A stretch of DNA of 24,768 nt, taken from the NCBI GenBank assembly GCA_035461385.1, contig DATHVI010000127.1:1-24768 (forward strand). Direction: 5' to 3'. Of the stretch, positions 16,420-24,017 are shown piece after piece. The translations under genes were made by a program, and so were the position numbers. This DNA is from DATHVI01 sp035461385. GTDB lineage: Bacteria > Actinomycetota > Thermoleophilia > Solirubrobacterales > 70-9. Below the pieces are notes generated by a model. The model had not been told where the DNA came from, searched no databases, and was given only the letters and a program-made list of their open reading frames with translations. The first letter of the stretch is position 1; each line of letters begins with the position of its first letter.

Positions 16420-18902
16420 TGGAGGCTGCGACCACCAAGTCCCCGGGCGGGAACGGCTACGTCGGCCAGGCGATCCGGCGGAAGGAAGACGCCCGGATGA
16501 TCACCGGGACCGGGCGCTACATCGACGACATCTCCCCGCCGGGGACGCTCCACGTCGGGATCGTCCGCTCGCCCGAGGCGCACGCGACGATCACCTCGAT
16601 CGACGTCTCCGAGGCGCGCGAGCACCCGAACGTCGTCGCGGTCGTCACCGCCGACGACCTCGCCGAGGATTTCGAGGGAGGTGTGCCAATGGTCTGGGCG
16701 CCCCCCGGGGTCGAGATCAACACGCCGGACCACTGGCCGCTGAAGCGCGGCGAGGTCAAGTGCGTCGGCGACCCGGTCGCCGCGGTCGTCGCCACCGACC
16801 GCTACGTCGCCGCCGACGCGGCCGCGAAGGTGATCGTCGAGTACGACCCGAAGCCGGCGGTGGTCGACCCCGAGCGTGCGCTCGAGGACGGCTCGCCGCT
16901 CGTCTGGGATGAGTTCGGGACGAACAAGACACACGAGTTCGACCTCTCGGGCGGCGACGTCGACGCGGCGATCGCCGAGGCCGACGTCGTGCTCGAGCGG
17001 CGCGTCGTCAACCACCGGACCGCCGGCGGCGCGATCGAGACGCGGGGGGCGCTGGCCGAGCCGCACGGCGACTCGATCACGCTCTACTCGTCGACCCAGA
17101 TCCCGCACATCACCCGCTTCCTGCTCTCGGGGATGCTCGGGGTGCCGGAGGACAAGCTCCGGGTCGTCGCCCCTGACGTCGGCGGCGGCTTCGGGACGAA
17201 GCTCAACACCTACGGCGACGAGGCGCTGCTCTGTGCGCTCGCCCGCCGCCTCGGGCGGCCGGTGAAGTGGATCGAGAGCCGGTCGGAGAACCTCGCCTAC
17301 AACCACCATGGGCGCGACCAGATCGCCTACCTCACCCTGGCCGCGAAGTCGGACGGCACGCTGACCGGGATGCGGGTGCGGATGATCAACGACCTCGGGG
17401 CCTACCAGCAGATCCTCACCCCGTTCATCCCCGAGCTCGGCTTCCCGGTGATGGGCGGCTGCTACAAGATCCCGAGCATCCACCTCCACTTCACGGGGGT
17501 GTTCACGAACAAGTTCGCCACCGACGCGATCCGCGGCGCCGGCCGTCCCGAAGCGACCCACTACATCGAGGTCGGGATGGACCAGCTCGCCGACGAGCTC
17601 GGGATCGACCGGCTTGAGCTGCGGCGGAAGAACTTCATCCCGGCGGACGAGTTCCCCTACGAGACGCCGCTCGGGATCATCTACGACTCGGGCAACTACG
17701 AGGGCACCCTCGACATGCTGCTCGAGCGGATCGACCTCGACGGCTTCCGGCGCGAGCAGGACGAACTGCGCGGGCAGAGAGTCCACCGGGGGATCGGGTT
17801 CTCGACCTACACCGAGGTCTGCGGGCTGGCGCCGTCGCGCGCGGTCGGCCCGCAGGGGGTCGGGCTCCAGGCCGCGTTCTTCGAGTCGGCCGCAGTTCGC
17901 GTCCATCCGACCGGCAGCGCGACGGTCTACTCCGGTGCCTCGCCGCACGGCCAGGGGCTCGACACGAGCTTCGCCCAGATCGCCGCCGACCGGCTCGGGA
18001 TCTCGCCCGACGACGTCCAGGTGCTCCACGGCGACACCAACCAGGGGCCGTGGGGCTGGGGGACCTACGGGTCGCGCTCGCTCTCGGTCGGGGGCGAGGC
18101 GGTGGCACGGGCGGCCGAGCGGGTCCAGGACAAGGCGAAGCGGATCTGCGCGGCGATGCTCGAGGCCGCCCCGGAGGACATCGAGCTGGTCGGGGACTCG
18201 TACCGGGTCAAGGGCTCACCCGACAGGTCGATGTCGATGGCCGACATCGCCCTCGCCGCCCACGTCCCGCCCCAGGAGCTGCCGGCGGAGATCGAGCCCG
18301 GCCTCGAGGAGTCGGCGTTCTACGACCCCGAGAACTTCGTCTTCCCGTTCGGCGCCCACGCGTGCGTGGTCGACGTCGACACCGAGACGGGCAAGGTCGA
18401 GGTCAAGCACTGGGTCGCGGTCGACGACTGCGGCCCGGCGATCAACCCAATGCTGATCGACGGTCAGATCCACGGCGGCGTCGTCCACGGGATCGGCCAG
18501 GCGCTCTACGAGCAGATCGTCTACGACGACGACGGCCAGCTCATCACCGGCTCGTTCGTCGACTACGCGCTGCCGACCGCGGCTGAGGTGCCGAGCCTCG
18601 AGACCGACCGTCAGGAGACGCCGTCGCCGGTCAACTCGCTCGGCGTCAAGGGGGTCGGCGAGGCGGGAACGATCGCCGCCTCCCCGGCGGTGTTGAACGC
18701 GGTGATCGACGCGCTGCGCCCGCTCGGCGTCGACTACATCGACATGCCGCTGACGCCGCTCCGCGTCTGGCAGGCGATCGAGGCGGCGAAGGGAGGCGGC
18801 GCCGGCCCGCCGGCGAGCGAGCAGGGAAAGGACGTCGGCGAGCACGGCGGGGGAGCCGCCGGCTCGGGGCCGACCCATCCGGACGAAGGAGGTGCGCCGT
18901 GA
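16419..18902 (+). CDS. Mo-hydroxylase large subunit, form II CoxL/xanthine dehydrogenase family
   Basis: This 827-residue catalytic subunit binds the molybdopterin cytosine dinucleotide cofactor. Visible family motifs are VGGGFGTK (254-261), the active-site loop AIRGAGRPEA (370-379), HGQGLDTSFAQ (510-520), GTYGSRSLSVGGEAV (548-562) and GVKGVGEAGT (742-751) with the catalytic Glu748. True form I CO dehydrogenase has a Cys-bearing AYxCSFR loop; here the loop is RGAGR, so the Cu-binding Cys is absent and CO oxidation is not supported. The substrate could be a purine, aldehyde, aromatic or other heterocycle. The last 37 residues (about 791-827) are Gly/Pro-rich beyond the usual end. The TGA overlaps the coxM GTG by 4 nt. 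Confidence 0.94.
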   Translation: MEAATTKSPGGNGYVGQAIRRKEDARMITGTGRYIDDISPPGTLHVGIVRSPEAHATITSIDVSEAREHPNVVAVVTADDLAEDFEGGVPMVWAPPGVEINTPDHWPLKRGEVKCVGDPVAAVVATDRYVAADAAAKVIVEYDPKPAVVDPERALEDGSPLVWDEFGTNKTHEFDLSGGDVDAAIAEADVVLERRVVNHRTAGGAIETRGALAEPHGDSITLYSSTQIPHITRFLLSGMLGVPEDKLRVVAPDVGGGFGTKLNTYGDEALLCALARRLGRPVKWIESRSENLAYNHHGRDQIAYLTLAAKSDGTLTGMRVRMINDLGAYQQILTPFIPELGFPVMGGCYKIPSIHLHFTGVFTNKFATDAIRGAGRPEATHYIEVGMDQLADELGIDRLELRRKNFIPADEFPYETPLGIIYDSGNYEGTLDMLLERIDLDGFRREQDELRGQRVHRGIGFSTYTEVCGLAPSRAVGPQGVGLQAAFFESAAVRVHPTGSATVYSGASPHGQGLDTSFAQIAADRLGISPDDVQVLHGDTNQGPWGWGTYGSRSLSVGGEAVARAAERVQDKAKRICAAMLEAAPEDIELVGDSYRVKGSPDRSMSMADIALAAHVPPQELPAEIEPGLEESAFYDPENFVFPFGAHACVVDVDTETGKVEVKHWVAVDDCGPAINPMLIDGQIHGGVVHGIGQALYEQIVYDDDGQLITGSFVDYALPTAAEVPSLETDRQETPSPVNSLGVKGVGEAGTIAASPAVLNAVIDALRPLGVDYIDMPLTPLRVWQAIEAAKGGGAGPPASEQGKDVGEHGGGAAGSGPTHPDEGGAP

Positions 18903-19741
18903 TCCCCGCCGAGTTCGACTATCACCGCGCCGAGTCGGTCGACGACGCCGCGCGGGCGCTCGCCGGCGGCGGCGAGGACGCGAAGCTGATCGCCGGCGGG
19001 CATTCGCTGGTGCCGCTGATGAAGCTCCGTTTCGCCGCTCCGTCGCTGCTCGTCGACATCTCCGGCCTCGACGAGATCCGCGGCGCCGAGCGCGCCAACG
19101 GCGGCTGGGCGATCGGCGGCGGCACCCGGCACGCCGAGCTCCAGTCGCGCGAGGACCTCGGCGTGCTCGGGCGCGCGGCGTCGCTGATCGCCGACCAGCA
19201 GGTCCGAAACCGCGGCACGATCGGCGGCTCGCTCGCCCACGGCGACCCCGCGTCGGACTATCCCGCCGTGTTGTTGGCGGCCGAGGGCGAGGTGACCGCC
19301 CGCGGGACGGGCGGTGAACGGCGGATCGCCGCGGGCGAGCTGTTCCGCGACTACCTGACGACCGCGCTCGAGCCCGACGAGGTGATCACCGAGGTCCACC
19401 TGCCGGCACTCGACGGCTGGGGCTGGGGCTACGAGAAGTACGCCCGCCGGGCGGAGGACTGGGCGATGGTCGGCGTCTGCGCGCTGGTCAAGGCGACGGA
19501 GGGGTCGTGCGAGGACGTGCGGATCGGGCTCACGCACATGGGCTCGACCCCGCTGCGCGCGGGCGCCGCCGAGGAGGCGCTTCGCGGCGGGCCGCTCGAC
19601 GCCGAGCGGATCGCAGCGGCGGCGGAGCAGGCGGCCGAGGGCACCGACCCGCCCGGCGACCTCAACGCGACGCCCGACTACAAGCGTCACCTGGCGCGTG
19701 TGCTGACCCGGCGTGCGCTGGCCCAGGCGGCGTCGGGGTAG
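18899..19741 (+). CDS. Mo-hydroxylase medium subunit, FAD-binding (CoxM-type)
   Basis: The 280-residue flavoprotein passes electrons from the Fe-S clusters to the final acceptor. FAD-binding signatures are IAGGHSLVPLMKLR (31-44; AGGxS) and RGTIGGSLAHGDPASDYPA (105-123; TIGGS). The C-terminal third matches the CO_deh_flav_C fold (GLTHMGSTPLRAGAAEEAL). GTG 18899 overlaps the coxL stop in GTGA and has a near-perfect AAGGAGGTG site. The stop at 19739-19741 is convergent with the stop of the minus-strand DUF559 gene, one base apart, and a 985-bp cassette separates it from coxD. Confidence 0.95.
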   Translation: MIPAEFDYHRAESVDDAARALAGGGEDAKLIAGGHSLVPLMKLRFAAPSLLVDISGLDEIRGAERANGGWAIGGGTRHAELQSREDLGVLGRAASLIADQQVRNRGTIGGSLAHGDPASDYPAVLLAAEGEVTARGTGGERRIAAGELFRDYLTTALEPDEVITEVHLPALDGWGWGYEKYARRAEDWAMVGVCALVKATEGSCEDVRIGLTHMGSTPLRAGAAEEALRGGPLDAERIAAAAEQAAEGTDPPGDLNATPDYKRHLARVLTRRALAQAASG

Positions 19742-19742
19742 C

Positions 19743-20669
19743 TCACGAGGTTTCGCGATCGAGTGTCGCAGGGACATCCGATCGCGAAAGCTCGAGCCGC
19801 CGCCGCTCGAGCGCCCGACGCAGCCGCTCCATCGCCGCGTCCCCGTCGACGGTCACGTCCCTCCACGTGAGCGGGAAGATCTGAAATCCGGCGGCGATGA
19901 GCTCGGTCGCGCGGCGGCGGTCCTGGAGGAAGCGGCGATGGGTGCCGTGGTAGCGGTAGCCGTCGACCTCGACCACGAGGCGCTCGGCGCGGTAGAGGAA
20001 GTCGACTCGGTGCCCGGCGATCCGCGCCTGCGTCTCGGCGGGTTTCAAGCCGTGGGCGATCATCAGCCGCAGGCACCGCCGTTCGGCCTCGGACTCGGTC
20101 GCGAACGCGGACTCCTCGGCTGCCAGCAATCTCGCCAGTGCCCGCCGTCCCCTGCGCGTCGGGTGAGCGGAGAGCGTGGCCGTGAGCTCGTCGTCGGTGA
20201 CCAGGCGGCGCACCCGTGCCTCGTTCAACGCACGATCGAGCGCGTCTTCGCCGATTACGCCGCCGAGGTCGAGGAGCGTCAGCGCAGGCGAGGCAAGCGG
20301 GAGTCCCTCCCGCCGCCGCAGCTCGCCGGGCGCCAGCGCGCTGAGCGAGCGAACCCTGATCTCCGGCCGCGAGTTGCGGTGGCGGCCGACCACGACCACC
20401 TCGATCACGCCCGGATCGGGTGCCGGCAGCTCCCAGAGTCGCGCCGACGTACAGCATCCAAGCAGCGCACGGGGCGCGCAATAGAGCAGCGCCGCGCACT
20501 CGCGCGAGAGCGGCGCCTCCACCCGGTGGCCGACGAGGTAGACGCCGGGGAAGACGACGTGGAGCGACCCGCGCCGCAGCCGGCGCCCGATCATCGTCGC
20601 GGTGAAGCCGGCCGCGAGCAGCTGGCGGCGGGTGACGTTCCCCCTTTGGCGCTCGGCGAAGCGCGCCAT
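19743..20669 (-). CDS. AbiEi-type N-domain plus DUF559 (VSR-like nuclease fold) protein
   Basis: The 308-residue protein from ATG 20669 (GAGG site upstream) begins with an AbiEi-antitoxin-like wHTH (ERQRGNVTRRQLLAAGFTAT, IGRRLRRGSLHVVFPGVYLV). It ends with a DUF559 domain, a VSR/PD-(D/E)xK-like fold: TESEAERRCLRLMIAHGL, HRVDFLYRAERLVVEVDGYRYHGT with the Asp and Glu-Val-Asp acidic residues, and FLQDRRRATELIAAGF. Frame upstream of the ATG is open but made of repeat DNA. No partner AbiEii toxin gene is adjacent. It is the only minus-strand gene inside the Mo-hydroxylase operon, and palindromic repeats lie at both its ends, the left one encoding its last 17 residues. Activity (nuclease, regulator or neither) is unknown. 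Confidence 0.85.
   Translation of the reverse strand: MARFAERQRGNVTRRQLLAAGFTATMIGRRLRRGSLHVVFPGVYLVGHRVEAPLSRECAALLYCAPRALLGCCTSARLWELPAPDPGVIEVVVVGRHRNSRPEIRVRSLSALAPGELRRREGLPLASPALTLLDLGGVIGEDALDRALNEARVRRLVTDDELTATLSAHPTRRGRRALARLLAAEESAFATESEAERRCLRLMIAHGLKPAETQARIAGHRVDFLYRAERLVVEVDGYRYHGTHRRFLQDRRRATELIAAGFQIFPLTWRDVTVDGDAAMERLRRALERRRLELSRSDVPATLDRETS
19751..19789. repeat. Palindromic repeat at the left end of the DUF559 cassette
   Basis: TTTCGCGATCG (19751-19761) and CGATCGCGAAA (19779-19789) are perfect 11-bp arms; between them TGTC-GCAGG-GACA gives a second 4-bp stem. It overlaps the 3' coding end of the DUF559 gene and could act as a bidirectional hairpin terminator between coxM and that gene. 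Confidence 0.75.
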
Positions 20670-20677
20670 CGCCGCCT

Positions 20678-20728
20678 CGAGGTTTCGCGATCGCGTCTCG
20701 ATGCGACACACAACCCCGGAACCTCGTG
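20678..20728. repeat. Palindromic repeat at the right end of the DUF559 cassette
   Basis: CGAGGTT at 20678-20684 pairs with AACCTCG at 20720-20726, with partial pairing further in, giving an imperfect hairpin. Its first 16 bases equal bases 19746-19761 at the other end. It lies directly before the DUF559 ATG and so would hold that gene's promoter, and it ends 10 bp before the coxD -10 box. Confidence 0.65.
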
Positions 20729-20738
20729 GTCTGCCCCC

Positions 20739-20744
20739 TAGTCT
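20739..20744 (+). promoter_or_regulatory. Putative leaderless -10 element (TAGTCT) for coxD
   Basis: TAGTCT fits TAnnnT and ends exactly 7 nt before ATG 20752, where no Shine-Dalgarno site is present. It would let the maturation genes be transcribed separately from coxSLM. Confidence 0.45.
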
Positions 20745-20751
20745 TTGACTG

Positions 20752-21609
20752 ATGCCCGAGAGCGATCCCAAGGCCACGCTGACGAGTCCGGACGCCGTTC
20801 GCGCGGCGCTCGCCAAGCAGCACTATCTCGCCGACGAGGCGCTGGCGGTTGCGGTCTTCCTCGCCCTCGACCTCGGCGAGCCGCTGCTGCTCGAGGGCGA
20901 GGCCGGAGTCGGCAAGACCGAGACGGCGAAGGCGCTCGCTGGGGTCACCGGCTCGCGCCTGATCCGGCTCCAGTGCCACGAGGGGATCGACGTCCACTCC
21001 GCGCTGTACGACTGGGACTATCCGCGCCAGCTCCTCGCCGTCCGCGCCGCCGAGGGAGGGGTGGCCGAAGAGGAGCTGTTCCGGCGCGAGTTCCTGCTCC
21101 GCCGGCCGCTGCTCGAGGCGATCGAGTCCGACGAGCCCGTGGTCCTGCTGATCGACGAGATCGATCGTGCCGACGACGAGTTCGAGGCATTCCTGCTCGA
21201 GCTGCTCTCCGACTTCCAGGTCACGATTCCCGAGCTCGGGACGATCGAGGCGCGGACCCGGCCGACGGTGATCGTGACCTCGAACCGCACCCGTGAGCTC
21301 CACGACGCGCTCAAGCGGCGGTGCCTTTACCACTGGATCGACTACCCGACCCGCGAGCGCGAGGCGGAGATCGTCGAGGCGCGCCTTCCCGGCGTCGCGG
21401 CGGCGATCGCCGAGCGGGTCGCGGCGGCGGTCGAGCGGCTGCGCGGGCGCGACCTCTACAAGGCGCCCGGGGTCGGCGAGACGATCGCCTGGGCGCGAGC
21501 GCTCGGGGCGCTCGACGACGACGACCTCGACCGCACCCTCGGGGTGGCGCTGAAGGTCCGCGAGGACATCGAGCGGGTGCGCTCCGAAGGGGTGCTCGAG
21601 GGTGTCTGA
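20752..21609 (+). CDS. MoxR-type AAA+ ATPase, CoxD-like Mo-hydroxylase maturation factor
   Basis: The 285-residue AAA+ protein has Walker A GEAGVGKT (49-56), Walker B VVLLIDEID (130-138, Asp135/Glu136), a sensor-type TVIVTSNRTRELHDALKRRC and a C-terminal helical lid. CoxD-type ATPases act with CoxE on the active site of Mo hydroxylases; in Oligotropha CoxD is needed to build the CuSMoO2 cluster. Since this large subunit lacks the Cu-binding Cys, a sulfuration or cofactor-insertion role is more likely (inference). ATG 20752 has no ribosome site but a TAnnnT box 7 nt upstream. Its end overlaps the CoxE gene by 8 nt. Confidence 0.88.
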   Translation: MPESDPKATLTSPDAVRAALAKQHYLADEALAVAVFLALDLGEPLLLEGEAGVGKTETAKALAGVTGSRLIRLQCHEGIDVHSALYDWDYPRQLLAVRAAEGGVAEEELFRREFLLRRPLLEAIESDEPVVLLIDEIDRADDEFEAFLLELLSDFQVTIPELGTIEARTRPTVIVTSNRTRELHDALKRRCLYHWIDYPTREREAEIVEARLPGVAAAIAERVAAAVERLRGRDLYKAPGVGETIAWARALGALDDDDLDRTLGVALKVREDIERVRSEGVLEGV

Positions 21610-22816
21610 CGCGCCTGCCGGCCGTGCCGGCCGCGAGACCGGCGCCGAGGGTGACCCCTCCCCCGCCAGCCGAGGAGAAGGTCACAGTCGTGGCGCGGCG
21701 GCGACGATCAGGCTCGCCGCGCTGGTTTCCGAGCTCCGCTCGCGCGGCGCGCGCGTCGGCACCGGTGAGCTGATCGCCGCGCAGCGGGCGCTCGCCGCCG
21801 TCGACCCGGCGGAGCCGGATGCGGCAAGGCTCGCGCTTCGCGCGACGCTGTGCTCGAGCCGCGCCGACCTCGCGCTCTTCGACGCTGCATTCGCGGCCTG
21901 GGCGGCGCCCGCCGGCCACAGGCCCGAGCCGCTGATCGACCCGGTCGCGACAGCCGTCCTGCCGCGAGTCGCGATGCCCGTTCCCGGCGAGGCGTTCGCG
22001 CCCGACCCCGGGGCGGAGCTCCGCCCGGCCGCGTGGTCGGAGGTCGAGCTCCTGCGTGACAAGGACTTCTCCGAGTACAGTGAGCGCGAGCGCGCGATCG
22101 CCCGGACGATCATGCGGCGGATCGCCGCTCGCGGCCCGCGCCGGCTCAGCCGCCGGACCCGGGCGTCGCGGCGACGCTCGCACCGGCCCGACCCCCGCGC
22201 GACCCTGCGCGCGTCGCTCCGGCATGCCGGCGAGCCGTTCGAGCGCCGCTGGCGGGCGCCGACCGATCGCCCGCGGCCGCTGGTGCTCGTCTGTGACGTC
22301 TCCGGCTCGATGGAGCCCTACTCGCGGATGCTGCTCCAATACGCCCAGGCCTGCGTCGCGGCTCGGCGCCGGTGCGAGGCGTTCGCGCTCGGGACCCGGC
22401 TGACGCGGGTGACGGGGGAGCTCCGGGGCCGCGATCCCGACCTCGCGCTGCGGCGGGCGACCGAGGCGGTCGCCGACTGGTCGGGCGGAACCCGGATCGG
22501 CGACGCCCTCGGCGAGCTCAACCGGGTCCATGGCCGGCGGATCGGGCGCGGCGCGGTGATCGTGATCCTCTCCGACGGCTGGGACCGGGGCGATCCGGAG
22601 CTGCTCCGGCGCGAGATCGCGAGGCTCGGCCGCTGCGCTCACCGGCTCGTCTGGCTCAATCCGCTCAAGGCGAGCCCCGGGTATGAGCCGCTCACCCGCG
22701 GGATGGTCGCCGCGCTCCCGCACGTCGATGCGTTCCTCGCCGGCAACTCGCTCGCGTCGCTGGAAGAGCTCGCGGGGCTGCTCGAAGCCGGGATCGACGA
22801 GGGGGCGGGCCGGTGA
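21602..22816 (+). CDS. coxE: CoxE-family VWA-domain protein
   Basis: The 404-residue protein has a variable N-terminal half with LVSELRSRGARVGTGELIAAQ, a basic central linker (about 170-195, RRLSRRTRASRRRS) and a C-terminal von Willebrand A domain. The MIDAS motif DVSGSM lies at 232-237, followed by GGTRIGDALGELN and VIVILSDGWDRGD, which supply the other metal-binding residues. CoxE proteins work with the MoxR-type CoxD ATPase in maturing Mo hydroxylases. GTG 21602 lies within the coxD 3' end (8-nt overlap). The first 35 residues are low-complexity and poorly conserved-looking. The end overlaps mocA by 4 nt (GTGA). Confidence 0.9.
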   Translation: MSDAPAGRAGRETGAEGDPSPASRGEGHSRGAAATIRLAALVSELRSRGARVGTGELIAAQRALAAVDPAEPDAARLALRATLCSSRADLALFDAAFAAWAAPAGHRPEPLIDPVATAVLPRVAMPVPGEAFAPDPGAELRPAAWSEVELLRDKDFSEYSERERAIARTIMRRIAARGPRRLSRRTRASRRRSHRPDPRATLRASLRHAGEPFERRWRAPTDRPRPLVLVCDVSGSMEPYSRMLLQYAQACVAARRRCEAFALGTRLTRVTGELRGRDPDLALRRATEAVADWSGGTRIGDALGELNRVHGRRIGRGAVIVILSDGWDRGDPELLRREIARLGRCAHRLVWLNPLKASPGYEPLTRGMVAALPHVDAFLAGNSLASLEELAGLLEAGIDEGAGR

Positions 22817-23403
22817 TCGGCGGGCTCGTGCTCGCGGCCGGGGAGGGGCGGCGGTTCGGGGGTCGCAAGCTGATCGCCGAGCTCGATCGCCGGCCGCTGC
22901 TCGAGCACTCGATCGAGGCGATCCTCGCGGTGCCGGCGATCGAGCGCGTGGTCGTCGTCCTCGGCGCCGACGCCGACGAGGTCGCGGCCGCGACCGACCT
23001 CGCCGGAACCGAGTCGGTCGTCTGCGAGCAATGGCGCGAGGGCATGGCGGCTTCCCTTCGCAGCGGGATCGCCGCCCTCGGCGACGTCAGCGCCGCGGTC
23101 ATCGTCCTCGGCGACCAGCCGTTCATCACCCCGCAGGTGATCGCAGCGATCGTCGACCAGGCCGATGCGCCCGAGGCCGCAGCGCGGGCGACCTACGGCG
23201 GGCGCCCGGGACACCCAGTGCTGATCAAGCGGCTCCTGTTCGAGGCGGTTGCGTCGCTGCGCGGCGATGCCGGCGCTCGCGACCTGCTCGCCGAGGCAGG
23301 CGTCCGCGAGCTCGAGTGCGCCCACCTCTGCCGGCCGGACGACGTCGATACCCAGGACGACCTCGAGGTGGCGCGCGCGGCACTCGGAGGTGCGATCCGA
23401 TGA
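22813..23403 (+). CDS. mocA: Molybdenum cofactor cytidylyltransferase (MocA-like NTP transferase)
   Basis: The 196-residue nucleotidyltransferase would join CMP to Mo-molybdopterin, giving the cytosine dinucleotide form used by xanthine-dehydrogenase-type enzymes. Motifs are LVLAAGEGRRFGGRK (5-19; LAAG as in MocA, whereas GTP-using MobA has LAGG), VIVLGDQPFITP with the metal-binding Asp, GGRPGHPVLI, LRGDAGARDLLAE and VDTQDDLE. Position among coxSLM, coxD, coxE and coxG fits this role exactly. GTG 22813 overlaps the coxE stop. The stop TGA at 23401-23403 lies 16 nt before the coxG start. Confidence 0.92.
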   Translation: MIGGLVLAAGEGRRFGGRKLIAELDRRPLLEHSIEAILAVPAIERVVVVLGADADEVAAATDLAGTESVVCEQWREGMAASLRSGIAALGDVSAAVIVLGDQPFITPQVIAAIVDQADAPEAAARATYGGRPGHPVLIKRLLFEAVASLRGDAGARDLLAEAGVRELECAHLCRPDDVDTQDDLEVARAALGGAIR

Positions 23404-23419
23404 ACCCGGAGGCGACCCG

Positions 23420-23995
23420 ATGAAGCTCGAGCACTCGTTCACCGTCAAGGCCCCGCTCGAGACCGTCTGGGAGACGATGATCGACGTCGAGCGAGTCGCG
23501 CCGTGCCTGCCCGGAGCCGAGGTCACGGGCTCCTCCTAGGGCGTCTACGAGGGGACGTCCACGGTCAAGCTGGGGCCGACGACCGCCGCGTATGCGGGCA
23601 AGCTGGAGATGGCCGAGGTCGACGAGGCCGGCCGCCGGGTGACGATGAAGGCGCAGGGCCGCGACAAGCGCGGCCCGGGGTCGGCGAACGCGACGATCCA
23701 CAGCGCGGTGAGCGAGGCCGGCGGCGTGACCACGGTCGGGGTCGAGACCGACTTCACGCTCACCGGGCGCCTCGCCCACTTCGGGCGCGGCGGGATGATC
23801 GAGGACGTCTCGAATCGGCTCCTGCGCGACTTCGCCATCTGCCTCGAGACCCGGATCGCGGCGCCCTCCCCCGCCCAGGGGGACGGCGACGCGGCGCTGC
23901 CTGCACCGGCGAGGCCGATCCGCGGGATCCGCCTCCTGCTCTCCGTGCTCTGGGAGCGGATCAGGCGCTTCTTCCGCCGCCTGCTCGGCCGCTAG
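23420..23995 (+). pseudogene. coxG: CoxG (SRPBCC family) gene interrupted by an in-frame TAG at codon 40
   Basis: ATG 23420 follows GGAGG by 8 nt. Codons 1-39 read HSFTVKAPLETVWETMIDVE and APCLPGAEVTGSS; then TAG (23537-23539); then the same frame continues GVYEGTSTVKLGPTTAAYAG, AQGRDKRGPGSANATI, VETDFTLTGRLAHFGRGGMIED and a hydrophobic/basic C-terminal helix (IRGIRLLLSVLWERIRRFFRR) to TAG 23993. All CoxG family blocks are present on both sides in one frame, with no gap, so a single-base change (for example GAG to TAG) explains it. CoxG helps recruit Mo hydroxylases to the membrane. It could be a recent nonsense mutation, a sequencing error or readthrough; reinitiation at ATG 23609 would lack the N-terminal third. 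Confidence 0.85.
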
Positions 23996-24017
23996 CCCGA
24001 GGCTCCGCGACCGATCC

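Larger units (their letters stand above)
19744..20728. mobile_element. Putative 985-bp cassette with terminal inverted repeats carrying the DUF559 gene
   Basis: The ends 19744-19770 and the reverse complement of 20702-20728 align without gaps at 22 of 27 bases, with the outer CACGAGGTT (9 nt) and inner GTGTCGCA (8 nt) identical. A further exact 16-bp direct repeat, CGAGGTTTCGCGATCG, lies at 19746-19761 and 20678-20693. The cassette starts 2 bp after the coxM stop and ends 23 bp before the coxD ATG. No target-site duplication and no recognisable transposase are seen, so mobility is inferred from structure and position only. Confidence 0.55.

Noticed and set aside
16350..18029. A 559-codon minus-strand frame opposite coxL
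   Set aside because: Shadow of the CoxL coding strand with no recognisable domain.
16419..18902. Annotation as aerobic CO dehydrogenase (form I CoxL)
   Set aside because: The AYxCSFR loop is absent; the loop is AIRGAGR.
19743..20669. Complete AbiE toxin-antitoxin system
   Set aside because: Only the AbiEi-like N-domain is present and no AbiEii nucleotidyltransferase gene is adjacent.
19744..20728. RAYT transposase or classical insertion sequence
   Set aside because: The encoded protein lacks the HUH motif and any DDE transposase pattern; no target-site duplication is seen.
23400..23423. A 7-codon reading frame (MNPEATR) between mocA and coxG
   Set aside because: It arises from the ATGA overlap at the mocA stop and contains the coxG ribosome site; no evidence that it is translated for function.
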